Shown in pieces: positions 1 to 15,121 of a DNA stretch of 22,500 nt. The stretch's first letter is position 1; each line of letters starts with the position of its first letter. Position numbers and translations under genes: made by a program. The notes under the pieces are model-generated. The model ran no database searches. It saw nothing but the letters and a program-made list of their open reading frames with translations, and was not told the DNA's origin. Location: positions 482,182-504,681 of the forward strand of contig NW_014577068.1 in the NCBI RefSeq assembly GCF_000485595.1. The letters run 5' to 3'. This DNA comes from Priapulus caudatus (taxonomy: Eukaryota > Priapulida > Priapulimorpha > Priapulimorphida > Priapulidae).

Positions 1-202
1 ATGTCGAGCTCCCTGGTTAGTCAAACCGATCGTCGAATGGCCAGAACTCCTCAATTCAGCGAAGTTGATGCTTGCGTTATATATGTAAACCGTGTAAGGT
101 GAAGGAGGGGGCAGCAACGTTGTGTTAGAGCGCCGCTAGCGGCGTTGGCGCGCTTCGCGCGGATATCCGGCTGCAGAATGTCTAGTGAGTAATGGTGAAT
201 AT
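1..202. other. Left-edge stretch, no firm gene
   Basis: The first 94 bases read openly on the + strand from an ATG at base 1 and end at an acceptable donor (CCGT|GTAAGG, near 95), so this could be the end of an exon. The same bases are also open on the minus strand, and I recognise neither peptide. Further on lie a perfect 14-bp palindrome, CGCCGCTAGCGGCG (131-144), and a hairpin GCGCG-CTT-CGCGC (about 148-160). No function can be assigned. Confidence 0.3.
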
Positions 203-372
203 ACTACTAGTACTAGTACTACTACTACTACTAGGGACCCAATTATAACCAAACATTACATGACCTTTTAAGTTTTAGTACTACTAGTACTACTACTACT
301 ACTAGTACTAGTAGTAGTACTAGTACTAGTACTAGTAGTGGCTAGTAGTAGTACTACTACTAGTAGCCTAGC
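200..372. repeat. ACTAGT/TAC-TAG simple repeat, self-complementary
   Basis: Two clusters (about 203-235 and 276-366) consist almost only of the triplets CTA, TAC, TAG and GTA mixed with ACTAGT palindromes. They are separated by about 40 bases of unique sequence. CTA/TAC runs on one side can pair with TAG/GTA runs on the other, so the block can fold into several alternative hairpins. It lies about 300 bases upstream of the GEMIN6 start codon. It is probably a degenerate trinucleotide microsatellite; no coding frame survives. Confidence 0.75.
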
Positions 373-570
373 GCAGTACTAGAATAAAAAGTCAAAGAAC
401 ATTGCTTACCGGTGGCGCCGGTAGAACTATATTCTACAATACTAATAGACTATAAGTAACCTATTATTATGCCTCGTGCGTGACTGCCTGGGGCTTTGTC
501 ATAAAACTAGAATAGAATTTGGGCTTTGTCTGTACTCTTTGGCCTTGCTCTTTGGTACTCCATACACGGT

Positions 571-590
571 GTTTATTTATAAATAGACCT
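571..590 (+). promoter_or_regulatory. TATA-like element upstream of GEMIN6
   Basis: A TTTATTTATAAATAG-type sequence lies about 80 bases before the GEMIN6 ATG, a reasonable distance for a TATA-like box with a short 5' UTR. The ATG itself sits in AAAGATGGCTGCC. This gives a purine at -3 and G at +4, and resembles the YY1/TISU type of short-leader start context. The promoter role is inferred from position only; no transcript evidence is available. Confidence 0.35.
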
Positions 591-663
591 TGCGCCAAGA
601 CGATGACTGAGCGCCATCTGGTATCAAATACCGTAACGATTAGGTAACGAATAGGAATTAAAG

Positions 664-2897
664 ATGGCTGCCCCCATTAATGCGATACGGGAAAATAAGA
701 ATGTTATTGATAAACATCCAGTTTTCCGTAGAGATGCATTGAAACTAAAAGATTATGTATATAAAGAAGTAAGAATAACAATGCAAGACGGAAGAGAACT
801 CATTGGTTGGGTTTATACAATAGATCCAGTATCAGAGAGGTTTGTACGGCGCAAATCCACTTTAGGCACCTTAGGTATCACGAAGTGATGCACAGATTTC
901 TGTGTATCATCAACTGATGCACAAACTTTCCGTATATCAAGGAATGATGCAAACACCCTAACCCTAACCCTAACCCTAAGTCATAAAGTATAACCTTGCT
1001 CCTTAGGTATCACGAAGTGTGTTACTGTTAGGGTTAGGGTTAGGATTGGGGTTTAAGGGTTTTTGCATCATTCCTCGATATACGGAAATTCTGTGCATCA
1101 GTTGATGATACACAGAAATCTGTGCATCAGTTGATGATACACAGAAATCTGTGCATCACTTCGTGATACCTAAGGTGCCTAAAGTGGATTTGCACCCTGT
1201 GGTTAGAAATATTGACTGTAGTCATTACCGGTGAGTAATTGTCAAGAGTGACAGATTGACATAACCATAATATTATAGATTGAGTCTGTCAGTGCTGTGA
1301 CCCCTTTGCCAATGATGGCTGAAAACTAGCTGAATGTTATTATGGCCTGTATTTACTTGGCAATGTAGTAGGTGATAACAGGTGAAATATATGGATTATA
1401 TGGTTGTATATTCATTGGACAATTCACACGCACGCACATCCACTTCATCTCCCCTCTTTTTGAAACATTGTACATTGCCGATGTATACAGCGACACACTA
1501 GATGAATATGCATCAGCCAACAGCTAAAGGTTTATGCAGTTTGAAGATGCAGCTAGGTTTCCAAGTTGAAAACAGTCAGTGTTACTTTGCTTGGGATAAC
1601 GATCTACTGCTATCAGCGGTTGTGTTCTTAGTGACATCTAGTCAGATGAATTGCAAGCAAAGGGTAACAGTCTATATACGTTTGTACCTGTCCCTGTTTA
1701 TAACCAAGTTGCAATCACAGTATAATTTAATAATTATTGTGAATAATAAGCTGCTAATTATGTAGTAAGACCTATAAAAGGAAGAGATCACATTCTAGTC
1801 AGATAGTTGACAATACAAACACTCCACCCCCTGAATTCTTGTGTTGCAGCTGTCATGTGTCTTTATCTATTGGTTGTAAGAAAAGTGGCTGGCTGACTGT
1901 AGCTTACTTAACATGTCTATAGGTCTTAGCTTGGCTCAATCATATTTTATGAATCCAGTATACATTAACACAGGGGTAGAAATGAATTTATGAACACAGG
2001 AGTCCAACGGACTCCCTACCCTCAAAAAGAGGGAGTCCGCAGTAAAATGAGGGCGTCCGCAGTCTGAGGTTCAAAATTAAAGATATTAAAACAATAACGC
2101 ATGTGCTTGTTTTTAAGATTCATGCGGTCGCACGTCTGCCAAATTTTCTTTGGACATTAGCTGAAAAAATACGGTAATTCCACGAGTTAGTATGGCAGAA
2201 TTTTCAGGGAGTCACACGGGCTCCTGCATATGTCAAATCAGGGAGTATTTGACTCCGGACTCTCGTTAATTTCGCACCCTGTTATCATCATTTGTCTTCA
2301 TCATAACCATACGCCCAATGTAATGCTAACCCATCTTTTATAATTTACCACAGTAGCTCTCCCCCTCAGCCGTGGATTTGCTCCCACAGAGACATGTGCT
2401 TAGCGTTGTACGAGTCAAATGCTAAAAAGTGATTGTTTTGTTATATATAACCAAGTTAACTATTAAATATGATCGCATGGCCACATAACTATTTTTATTT
2501 TGTTATTTACAGTTTTGCTATCATCAAATTTGCAAGTGATGCTATTCCAAAGGAAGCAGATGGATCAGAACTCACTCTTATTCTTGGACATGCTGTAAAG
2601 GAGATACGTGTCACTAACAACGATGTGGCGAGTCATCGATCAAGACTTGATTTCCTATTCAGTGCTGGTACTGGTATGTTCAGCAAAGAAGAGATGGAAA
2701 GCAGGAAGGTGCGTCTCAAAGAGTGGTTGGAAAAAAACAGAATACCAGTAGAATTCCTCGGACAAGATGATAGTGTGCTCAATGTTGCAGATGCAGCAAC
2801 AATCGTACCACCTTACCGCGTTAATAACTGTCAAAGCACAAATGTAATTATCCTTGGACGGATTCAAGCTCTAATAAAGAGTATGCCAGACTCGTGA
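664..2897 (+). CDS. GEMIN6: Gem-associated protein 6 (Gemin6) homologue, two exons
   Basis: Exons are 664-839 and 2513-2897, joined across a 1,673-bp intron with an AGAG|GTTTGT donor and a TTTACAG acceptor. The split codon (AG+T, Ser59) keeps frame and gives 186 residues; human Gemin6 is about 167. Residues 30-60 (DYVYKEVRITMQDGREL, GWVYTIDPVSE) match the N-terminal Sm-like fold of Gemin6. The second exon carries the Sm-fold continuation (LILGHAVKEIRV, about 77-88) and the family's conserved C-terminal block: KEWLEKNRIP, a PPY motif, the NCQSTNVIILGRIQALI segment, then the end. Family knowledge: Gemin6 pairs with Gemin7 in the cytoplasmic SMN complex, which assembles Sm rings on spliceosomal snRNAs. 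The ATG is the first in frame and has good context. Without splicing, the first-exon frame would run 16 codons into an intronic repeat and stop at 886-888. The intron holds two mobile elements. Confidence 0.93.
851..1193. mobile_element. Foldback/MITE with internal telomere repeats
   Basis: A 343-bp inverted-repeat element inside the GEMIN6 intron. Outer ends are GCAAATCCACTTTAGGCACC on the left and its complement on the right; similarity continues inward for over 100 bases (CACGAAGTGATGCACAG, then CCGTATATC, then AATGATGCAAA). The inner end of the left arm is (CCCTAA) repeated about four times (957-980), and of the right arm (TTAGGG) about three times (1027-1045), so the telomere-type repeats are themselves inverted. 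The right arm has a 29-bp tandem duplication (1091-1119, 1120-1148). No coding capacity and no clear target duplication. Superfamily unknown. Confidence 0.8.
1194..1970. other. GEMIN6 intron, unique sequence
   Basis: AT-rich intronic sequence between the two mobile elements. An 87-codon open frame at 1502-1765 has no recognisable family, is rich in hydrophobic residues in an A/T-driven way, and lies wholly in the intron; I take it as chance. Nothing else stands out. Confidence 0.6.
1971..2281. mobile_element. Dispersed inverted-repeat element, copy 1 (hAT-like ends)
   Basis: A 311-bp element beginning CAGGGGTAGAAATGAA and ending TTAATTTCGCACCCTG, imperfect inverted termini of about 16 bp. 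A second copy lies in reverse orientation at 20638-20957, sharing the GGAGTCCG-type motifs, a TTTGGCAGACGTGC-like block (here in complement) and the AATTACCGTATTTTTTC block. No open frame. CAGGG-type ends suggest a non-autonomous hAT element, but I do not see a clean 8-bp target duplication. It sits in the GEMIN6 intron, about 230 bp before exon 2. Confidence 0.75.
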
Positions 2898-3011
2898 CCA
2901 ATGCAAAGGATCTGTTCTCTGAAAAATTTGCTTTTTGGATATATATCTTAATTATATAAGTACGTCTGTATATAACCACGTGCGTGTTTTTAACAATCTA
3001 GGCATTTTGCA

Positions 3012-3036
3012 AATAAATTTCATTACTACCAATAAA
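3012..3036 (+). terminator. GEMIN6 poly(A) signals
   Basis: Two AATAAA hexamers, at 3012-3017 and 3031-3036, lie 115-135 bases past the GEMIN6 stop codon, an ordinary 3' UTR length. Cleavage would be expected around 3030-3065. Confidence 0.6.
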
Positions 3037-3725
3037 ATTTTCACAGAAAACATATAGACAAACTTGTATCCCTTACAAGTTGATATGCCTTACAATTTAC
3101 CCATTACAAAAGACATTCATTTGCTTGTTTTCTTTACTCTGATTGGCTTTATTATACAAAAATGTACAAAAAACGTTTGTGTAATACTTATTACTCATGA
3201 TAATAAATATATGAAAATAAGGTAATGAATCATTCTTACATGAGCTTTTTGTCATCAATGTAAGTCATTTCATGACCAGTATTGATGACAAGCCTATGAG
3301 ACATTAGTAGCCAAAGATTTCTAACATGTCCTAGGAACATGAAACATGACATATATGACAATTTCTGCTATGCTACACTTATTCATCCAATTTACAGTCA
3401 AATATTTAAAATCAATTGTTAGTGCTTTTAAGAAAATCAGAAGCCATGTCGGGCAATCAAGCTCTTCATCTCCGACTTCTAATTGGAGACTAGGTAATCT
3501 CAATCAGTTTGAAGACGTATACATCAAGCTGTGAAAACACCAGGACTGTGTTGCGATTGTCAAATGTAAACAGTAGGAAAATAAGGCGTGTTGTTTAGGC
3601 AATTAAAGCATGTCGGAGATTGATAGGATGTCGTGAATTAGTTCCAGCCTTGATGGCATGTGGGATGCGACACGACTTGAAAAGGATTGGGTAGAAGTCT
3701 GATACAGTGCTATCACAAAATTGAT

Positions 3726-3731
3726 TTTAAT
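3726..3731 (-). terminator. NDUFAF7 poly(A) signal (ATTAAA)
   Basis: On the minus strand ATTAAA, the commonest variant of the poly(A) hexamer, lies about 53 bases past the NDUFAF7 stop codon. A canonical AATAAA on this strand occurs only some 600 bases further on, inside the GEMIN6-side spacer, so this variant is the more likely signal. Confidence 0.4.
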
Positions 3732-3783
3732 ATTGTAATTTGCATCATTGATTCCTATATGGCATGACCTAAACGACTGCGTT

Positions 3784-9634
<5,851 letters not shown>

Positions 9635-10273
9635 ACAATGTATCAGCCTGCGGATACCTGAATCAATGATGGAAGAACCCAAAAACAATTAGAGTTGAAG
9701 GTGCAGTGTCCGCGCTGACACTTACAAGTACAGTCCAACCCCTTCTGATTAGATAAGTTCCTGGTCGTTGTTATGTGAGAAAAAGATGAGGTATATGTCC
9801 AACAACACTACCTGCTGTAACAGTGTGTGTTATGTTTGGTGGGAATTAAATCAAATTAGGGCAATGGTTGATGTCCCAGGCAGTTTTATGAATGCCAAAG
9901 CGGACACACCACATTTAGGCTGGAACCTTTTTCAAAAGTTACTATTCAACAATAAAGTAGGTATGGTAGGTTATCAAGCCAGGACAGAAACATTCGACAT
10001 TACACTTCAGCTGCTTAGTTATATGACCTAGCACACGAAACACTGGACTGCATGTTGTCTGCTGCCAGTAATGCTAGTTTAGCTAATTCATGAAAAAGAA
10101 GCTCGTTGTTTATTTATTCAGTAAGGACAATCTAGTGTAGCGCATACGTATAGCCTTGTGGGCTATTGCTTATAAACACTAAACCAAACAAGCTATTTTC
10201 TGCTGTTCACACGGCCCCAAAGACTCGGATGAGTCGGATGTCTGTAATGTCTCGGATACTGTAAAATGTTACA
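9635..10273. other. 5' flank of NDUFAF7
   Basis: Expected to hold the NDUFAF7 promoter and perhaps a first exon coding for the mitochondrial presequence. I could not find an upstream exon with an ATG and a phase-1 donor. A plus-strand frame at 9768-10031 has no recognisable family. A lone TACAGTCCAACCCC at about 9729 resembles a pogo-type end but has no partner. Confidence 0.4.
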
Positions 10274-10275
10274 TA

Positions 10276-11153
10276 CAGTCCGACCTCCTTTATCCGGCCA
10301 CGTCGGGACCGGCACCCATCCGGATATGGGATTTGGCCGGATATGAGTTATGCTCAAACACAGCATTTCTATGCAGTTCAGTAGGGGTTATGCATGTGAT
10401 AATGTATTTAGTCGTTGCTACGATTGATTATTTGTAACAAACTGTCGTGTTTTATAGTTTATATGAAATGGAAATAAAATGAAATAAAACAGAAATTTTA
10501 CCACTTCGGTTTTTTTTTTTTTGTGTGTGCTGAGATCTAGGGCTGTAACGATCGATACACTCGCGGCGTTGTATGCCTAGGGCTGTTACATGTGCGCGGC
10601 AGCGGTGCCGTTGATTGAAGTACGGGGCTCGATCGATTGCGAGTGCGTAGCAAGGTAGTGCGTTTCGCTAACGTCTGCTAGTAAAAGTTGTTTGTTAACG
10701 GACGAAAGTTGTCCGGAGGCATAGCGGACAACACACACACACACGCACGCACGCACGCTCGCACGCACACACACACATTTTTGTTCATTCATATAGTATA
10801 CAATGTATATATCTTTTATTCCTTGGTAGTTTTTACAGCATCAACAAGTGAGTATGTATTCGTGAAATATTCGTATTAATATGGCCATATATTTATACAT
10901 GTACATGTACATGGGCGTTTGCTCTTACGGTAAGTGTGTTTGTTTTGTGCATGTGATAGCTGTGCGCTCTTACGATAATTAATGTGTACATCGTGCGAGA
11001 ATCATTGGTACATCGCGCGAGTTTTGAGCGAGCTTTAAGCGAGATTTTTAGGTGGAAATGAATGAAAAAAAAGAGAGAACATACACTGCGAGATCGCGAC
11101 CGGTTAATAGAGATTTACGGATAACGGATGGCCGGATAAAGGAGGTCGTACTG
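10276..11153. mobile_element. Pogo/Tigger-like non-autonomous element with TA duplication
   Basis: An 878-bp element with inverted termini of 24 bp, starting CAGTCCGACCTCCTTTATCC and ending in its complement with one mismatch, flanked on both sides by TA (10274-10275, 11154-11155). Subterminal GGCCGGATA motifs recur near both ends. TA targets and CAGT...ACTG ends fit the Tc1/mariner-pogo (Tigger) group. No transposase frame is present. The interior holds an AC/ACGC microsatellite (about 10729-10778) and several GCGCGAG/GAGCGAGC motifs. Confidence 0.85.
10728..10778. repeat. (AC)n-(ACGC)n microsatellite
   Basis: ACACAC flanks a central run of ACGC units (about 10744-10768). Open frames on both strands across it (Thr-His and Val-Cys repeats) are repeat translation only. 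It lies within the pogo/Tigger-like element. Confidence 0.95.
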
Positions 11154-11619
11154 TATACGATATTGTCATAAATAGTACATAAATAAAAGATTGCAGTCAG
11201 TAAAACATAATGCATCGACTACACTACACAGTACTGAACTACAGATCTATGGAATAGCTAAGGCAGCCAACATCATGATCATGGCATTATTGCACTTACA
11301 TAATAGCAGGTGTAACTTTTTTATTCACAGATTGTATTGTAAAGATATTACTTGTACCTTTATAATACAGTGCTGCTACTCAGGATATTACAAAAAAGTA
11401 TAAAATCTGTCCAGAAAAAAGTATCAAAATTGTCTAAAAAAAGTATTAAAAAAGTATAAATTTGTATCAACCTACCATGATTTGTAGTCACTTGTTACTT
11501 AATACATTGTTACCGAATACATTATAGCCTATGTGCAGCATGTAAACAAGCTTCAGGAATGATGTGTGCAATGCCATGAGGAGTTGTCTCTTGAACCGTC
11601 AGTCTGGAATATTTCAATG

Positions 11620-11901
11620 CAGTGTTTCCCCTGGCCAAAAAGGTCTGGGAAGTGGGAAATGTTTTTTGTGATGTGTTTGCGCGTTTCAAGGTCTTAGCAA
11701 AGCAAGCAGCGCAGGTGCTGGCCAAGCTAGGGGGTCCGGGAAATTTTTGAAAGAATGGTGCAATTTGGTGCATCCCAAGCTATTCTGAGCTGTATGAGAC
11801 TCTTGAATCTCTTTTTCAAGTTGTCAAAAGTTTCGTCAACGAGGCGGCGTTTTGGACAAATTTCGGTGTGGCGGCTGAGAATCAATGCAGAGGAAACACT
11901 G
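11620..11901. mobile_element. Small CAGTGTTTCC-ended MITE
   Basis: Starts CAGTGTTTCCCC and ends GAGGAAACACTG, inverted termini of about 10 bp of the kind common in hAT elements. Both sides are flanked by CAATG (11615-11619, 11902-11906), a 5-bp repeat rather than the usual 8. Nested within the AAAAAAGTAT-rich composite region. No coding capacity is recognisable. Confidence 0.5.
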
Positions 11902-12403
11902 CAATGTGCATTGCTCATTTGACATTTGGTCACTGACAGCAGAGAGCTGAGAGCAAAAACACTCCACTGAACAGAGCACACATCACTCCTGCAACAAGAC
12001 TAGCAAAGCACAACTTTAATCTAATCAAATACAGTGTACCTAAATGTATGTCCGAAGAGTTTTGACCATCTTTGGCAAAAAAAAGTATTTAAAAGTATTT
12101 ATGCATGAAAAAAGTATGAAAAAAGTATAAAAAGTACATTTTCTTAAAAAAAGTATAATACTTTTATACAAGTGCCCGGCAGAGCGAACAGGCACTCAAC
12201 TGACGTGTACTGTACGCCGGGTATTCTTCTGATAAAAACTCACTGGGCAACCGGATCAAGTGCGCCTCCCCGCACCGCGATTAATAGGCCTTATGCTATG
12301 TACCGTAAATACAAGTAATAAAGATATAGCGCTGTGTAACTTTAAATGACTTTGCGCTATAATTAACTGTTATCATGGATATGCGTCGAGCGCGAGAGCG
12401 TAG

Positions 12404-12450
12404 TGGTGGTGGTGGGGAGGGTGGGGAAGTTGGAGCGGGTGGGTGGAGGC
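12404..12450 (+). other. G-rich tract, potential G-quadruplex
   Basis: Five runs of three or more G occur within about 40 bases (GGGGAGGGTGGGG, then GGGTGGGTGG). This meets the usual four-run pattern for an intramolecular quadruplex, with loops of 1, 1 and about 10 bases. No gene is attached to it; it may just be part of the repeat region. Confidence 0.6.
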
Positions 12451-12949
12451 AAGGAAGCTAGATATAACAAGGAGACGGAAGGCCGCCGATATCTGGCCCA
12501 AATCTCTTGCTATACTGGAATAATAATAAAATTTGGTCATATTGTAAGAACAGATTAGTGTCTTGATTGTCTCTGGTTAGAGTCTGCACAGCAGTTCAGC
12601 TGATTATCGGTCCAATAGATGGCCGTCCTCGAGGCGAAAAAGCACACAGGCCCAATCCCGCTTCCTCCTGCCTTGTATATAATTTAGCTCCTTGGGTAGG
12701 GGGCTCTAATAGCAAAAGCAGTTCAGTCCTTTGTTAAGCAGTATCAACAAATGCGATGTTTAACCCTCGCTCTTGAGGTGCAAAAGCGTTATCAGACACT
12801 GCTTACGGTGACTGTGGATTACTCTTCAGCACGTCAGCGAAAGTAAGATTTCATGTCCTTTTCAATTAAAGGTGGATAAAATGCGTAGGTCAGCGCTGAA
12901 ACAAAAAGTTTTGCAGCATCGGTGGCGTTCCGTAACCATGTTCCATCAG

Positions 12950-13305
12950 AAACTATGTCTGATATCTGACCTATCCCCCCACTGCCCTTTGACCTGTGAC
13001 CCCCAATTTTGCGCTGGTGATGGGTTTCCTCCCTATCACACTATACATCGAATATTAAGAGCGTAGGTCGAGCCGTTGAGATTTGTGCCGCAATTCCGTA
13101 TTTCCTCCTATACCTTAAGTTAAGGGGGAAATATTCCCCCTCCATTGACACATCTTGACCTTTGACCCTTGACCCCCAAATTCGACATCCCGAGTCCTTT
13201 TCGCGATCCCCCACCGACGTCCCGAATATCAAGACCATACATCGAGCAGTTAAGATTTGTGCCTAACTGTTGACAGACGCACGGACAGACGGACGGACGG
13301 ACAAT
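12950..13305. repeat. SINE/MITE-like repeat, two diverged units, GGAC microsatellite tail
   Basis: Two related segments (about 12965-13090 and 13145-13265) share TTTGACC...TGACCCCCAA, an AC(T)ATACATCGA block, and (G)TTAAGATTTGTGCC or GTTGAGATTTGTGCC. The second ends in TGACAGACGCACGGACAGAC followed by GGAC units (to about 13303). This arrangement is typical of short dispersed repeats of invertebrates. I cannot name the family or see an internal RNA polymerase III promoter with confidence. Confidence 0.55.
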
Positions 13306-13371
13306 CATGCGATTCTACAAGCTGCATCTGACTTCGTCAGCTGAGCTAAAAAGTATAAAGTGGCAGCACTG

Positions 13372-13925
13372 ATAATACCGGAGAGGGTAGAGCCTGGTCA
13401 AATATCTAGGATATTAGGAGGAATATTAGTGGCGCTAATGACACTATAGACTGTAGACTAGTTTAGCATCCTGGCTTAGTTTAGCACACTTGCGAGAATA
13501 ATGACTGGCGTACCAAACTAGTACTTGAGCAGCAACTATTAGTAAGTAAGTGCTCGTCATATTTTTTGCCTTTTTGGATGAAGGATAGTTTGGGACTCCC
13601 TCAATATGTTTTCACATATGTGCTACACTAAATAATCTAGGGTGCTGAACTACTAGGCTCGGGCCATATTTGTGTGTATTTGAACTTCAACTTCCTAGCT
13701 ACCTAAATAAACCAAAGTGAATAATATGAGCAGGAACATGAGCAGATGTTATCTATGATAATTACTATGATATTACATAATTACAAATTACATAATTCTT
13801 AATATCAGTATTTAGTTAATCATTCATAGTAGTAACAATCACTAATGAGTAATGACGATAGTAATGTAAATTGCAATGATTGATGTGCCAGGCACACTGA
13901 TGGGCACCAGGCACAAACACTTGAG
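13372..13925. other. AT-rich spacer
   Basis: No gene, RNA or clear repeat seen. TAGTAGTAAC/ATTACTAT-type low-complexity sequence occurs near 13740-13870. Confidence 0.5.
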
Positions 13926-14084
13926 ACAGAGTCAGTAAAAACTGAAAATAATATGAACGCACATTCACAAATACTACCCCTCAATTACAGTTCCACTGTT
14001 GTGTCACTGTATATCAACTTGCTTTCACAAAAACTAATGCAGAACTAGCCGCTCCCGCACTCGCCGTTTCGAGTGTGCTATGTC

Positions 14085-14473
14085 CAGGGGCGGACTGGCA
14101 CCTTGTGGGCCCTCGGGCAATACCTGTGATTGGACCCCGATCCACTGACAGCGGTCGGGGGTCCGGACTTTGTGAAACTCAAAAAGCATGCAATATCAGA
14201 AATTCTCGATAAGGAATACCGTGTTGAAATTTTTACACCAAATCACCCATTCAAAAAATAAGGTTGTTAGGTAGGTGATTGGAACTTTGGAAAAGTGGTA
14301 GAACCCTCACCCCCTATGGATTGGAAAAAGTCCTCGGATTTGGAGCACAATATTTTTCATACCGACCGATGAAGAAGAAAAACTGAAAAAATAAAAAAAT
14401 AAAATATAAACAAAATCTTTTTTTCTTGGCCCTCGGGCATTGCCCGATTTGCCCGAGGGGCAGTCCGCCCCTG
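14085..14473. mobile_element. hAT-type MITE with perfect 8-bp target duplication
   Basis: A 389-bp element with 13-bp perfect inverted termini, CAGGGGCGGACTG, flanked by an exact 8-bp direct repeat GCTATGTC (14077-14084 and 14474-14481). CAGGGG ends plus 8-bp duplications are diagnostic of the hAT superfamily. Secondary CCCTCGGGCA motifs lie near both ends. No transposase is encoded. It inserted into the left arm of the older inverted-repeat element, and its clean duplication suggests it is relatively young. Confidence 0.93.
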
Positions 14474-14486
14474 GCTATGTCGCCAT

Positions 14487-15121
14487 TATAATAATGATAT
14501 ATAGAGAAGGTAGGAAACTCCCTTACGCGATTTTCGTCGATCACTCCTCGCTTCTTTCAAATTTCGCAAACTTGTCAGGCACTTACGACCTACATTTTTG
14601 TCTCGTTCTGCCCTCTATAGTCCACTGAACACGACTATGCAACTAACGTGGCCGAGAAGTGCCACCTTGCTTTGTAATGTGACTTCAAACTCAGAAGTTT
14701 CGCGGTTCGTGCCGATTCTGCAGGAATGTTTACCGTTCACGAGTCCGAATGGCGCCGAGTCGGGCGCTGCGGAGCGTGATTGGAGACTGGAGACAACTGG
14801 AGATGCGCAATCACGCTCTGCGGCAGTCGCCCGCGGGGAAAGTGGGACTCGTGAATGGTATGTACAAGGGTATACATTCCTGCAGAATCGGCACGAACCG
14901 CGAAACTTCTGAGTTTGAAGTCACATTACAAAGCAAGGTGGCACTTCTTGGCCATGGTAGTTACATAGTTGTGTTCAGTGGACTATAGAGGGCAGAACGA
15001 GACAAAAATTGAGGTCGTAAGTGCCTGACAAGTTTGCGAAATTTGAAAGAAGCGAGGAGTGATCGACGAAAATCGCGTAAGGGAGTTTCCTACCTTCTCT
15101 ATATTATATATCATTATTATA
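14487..15121. mobile_element. 635-bp foldback element with ~300-bp arms
   Basis: Nearly the whole element is one palindrome. The left arm starts TATAATAATGATATA and the right arm ends in its complement. Matching continues through TAGGAAACTCCCTTACGCGA, CTCTATAGTCCACTGAACAC and GTGCCGATTCTGCAGGAATG to a centre near 14800, where CGGAGCGTGATTG faces its complement around a spacer of about 25 bases. Open frames here (14440-14988) are arm sequence read through, with no family resemblance. The TATA-type edges may hide a TA target duplication. The long-arm architecture matches foldback-type DNA transposons. Confidence 0.85.

Larger units (their letters stand above)
2898..3783. other. Intergenic region between two convergent genes
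   Basis: AT-rich spacer holding the 3' UTRs of GEMIN6 and NDUFAF7. Apart from poly(A) signals it contains an 11-bp hairpin pair, TTGTCATCAAT and ATTGATGACAA, at about 3249-3292. Open frames at 3321-3534 on both strands are short, unrelated to any family I know, and probably chance. Confidence 0.6.
11368..13371. mobile_element. Composite repeat region with CAGTGCTGC ends
   Basis: Left end CAGTGCTGCTAC and right end GTGGCAGCACTG are inverted 12-mers with one mismatch. Near-identical AAAAAAGTAT motifs cluster at 11390-11466 and 12078-12168, with one more next to the right end (13348-13356), as subterminal repeats do in hAT elements. The flanks (TTATAATA, ATAATACC) overlap but do not give a clean 8-bp duplication. 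The block contains a smaller CAGTG element (11620-11901) and a SINE/MITE-like repeat (about 12950-13305), so it is composite. Minus-strand frames at 11522-11981 are not recognisable proteins. Confidence 0.4.

Noticed and set aside
957-1045. True chromosome end or telomere fusion site
   Set aside because: The repeats are short, point inward from symmetrical element arms and are surrounded by intron sequence on both sides, so a transposon context explains them better.
9721-9790. Third pogo-like element starting TACAGTCCAACCCC
   Set aside because: I found no matching inverted end within the neighbouring kilobase.
10586-10879. Frames on both strands with Thr-His / Val-Cys repeats
   Set aside because: Microsatellite translation inside the pogo/Tigger-like element.
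14440-14988. Overlapping plus-strand frames up to 104 codons
   Set aside because: They read through the arms of the 635-bp foldback and match no protein family.
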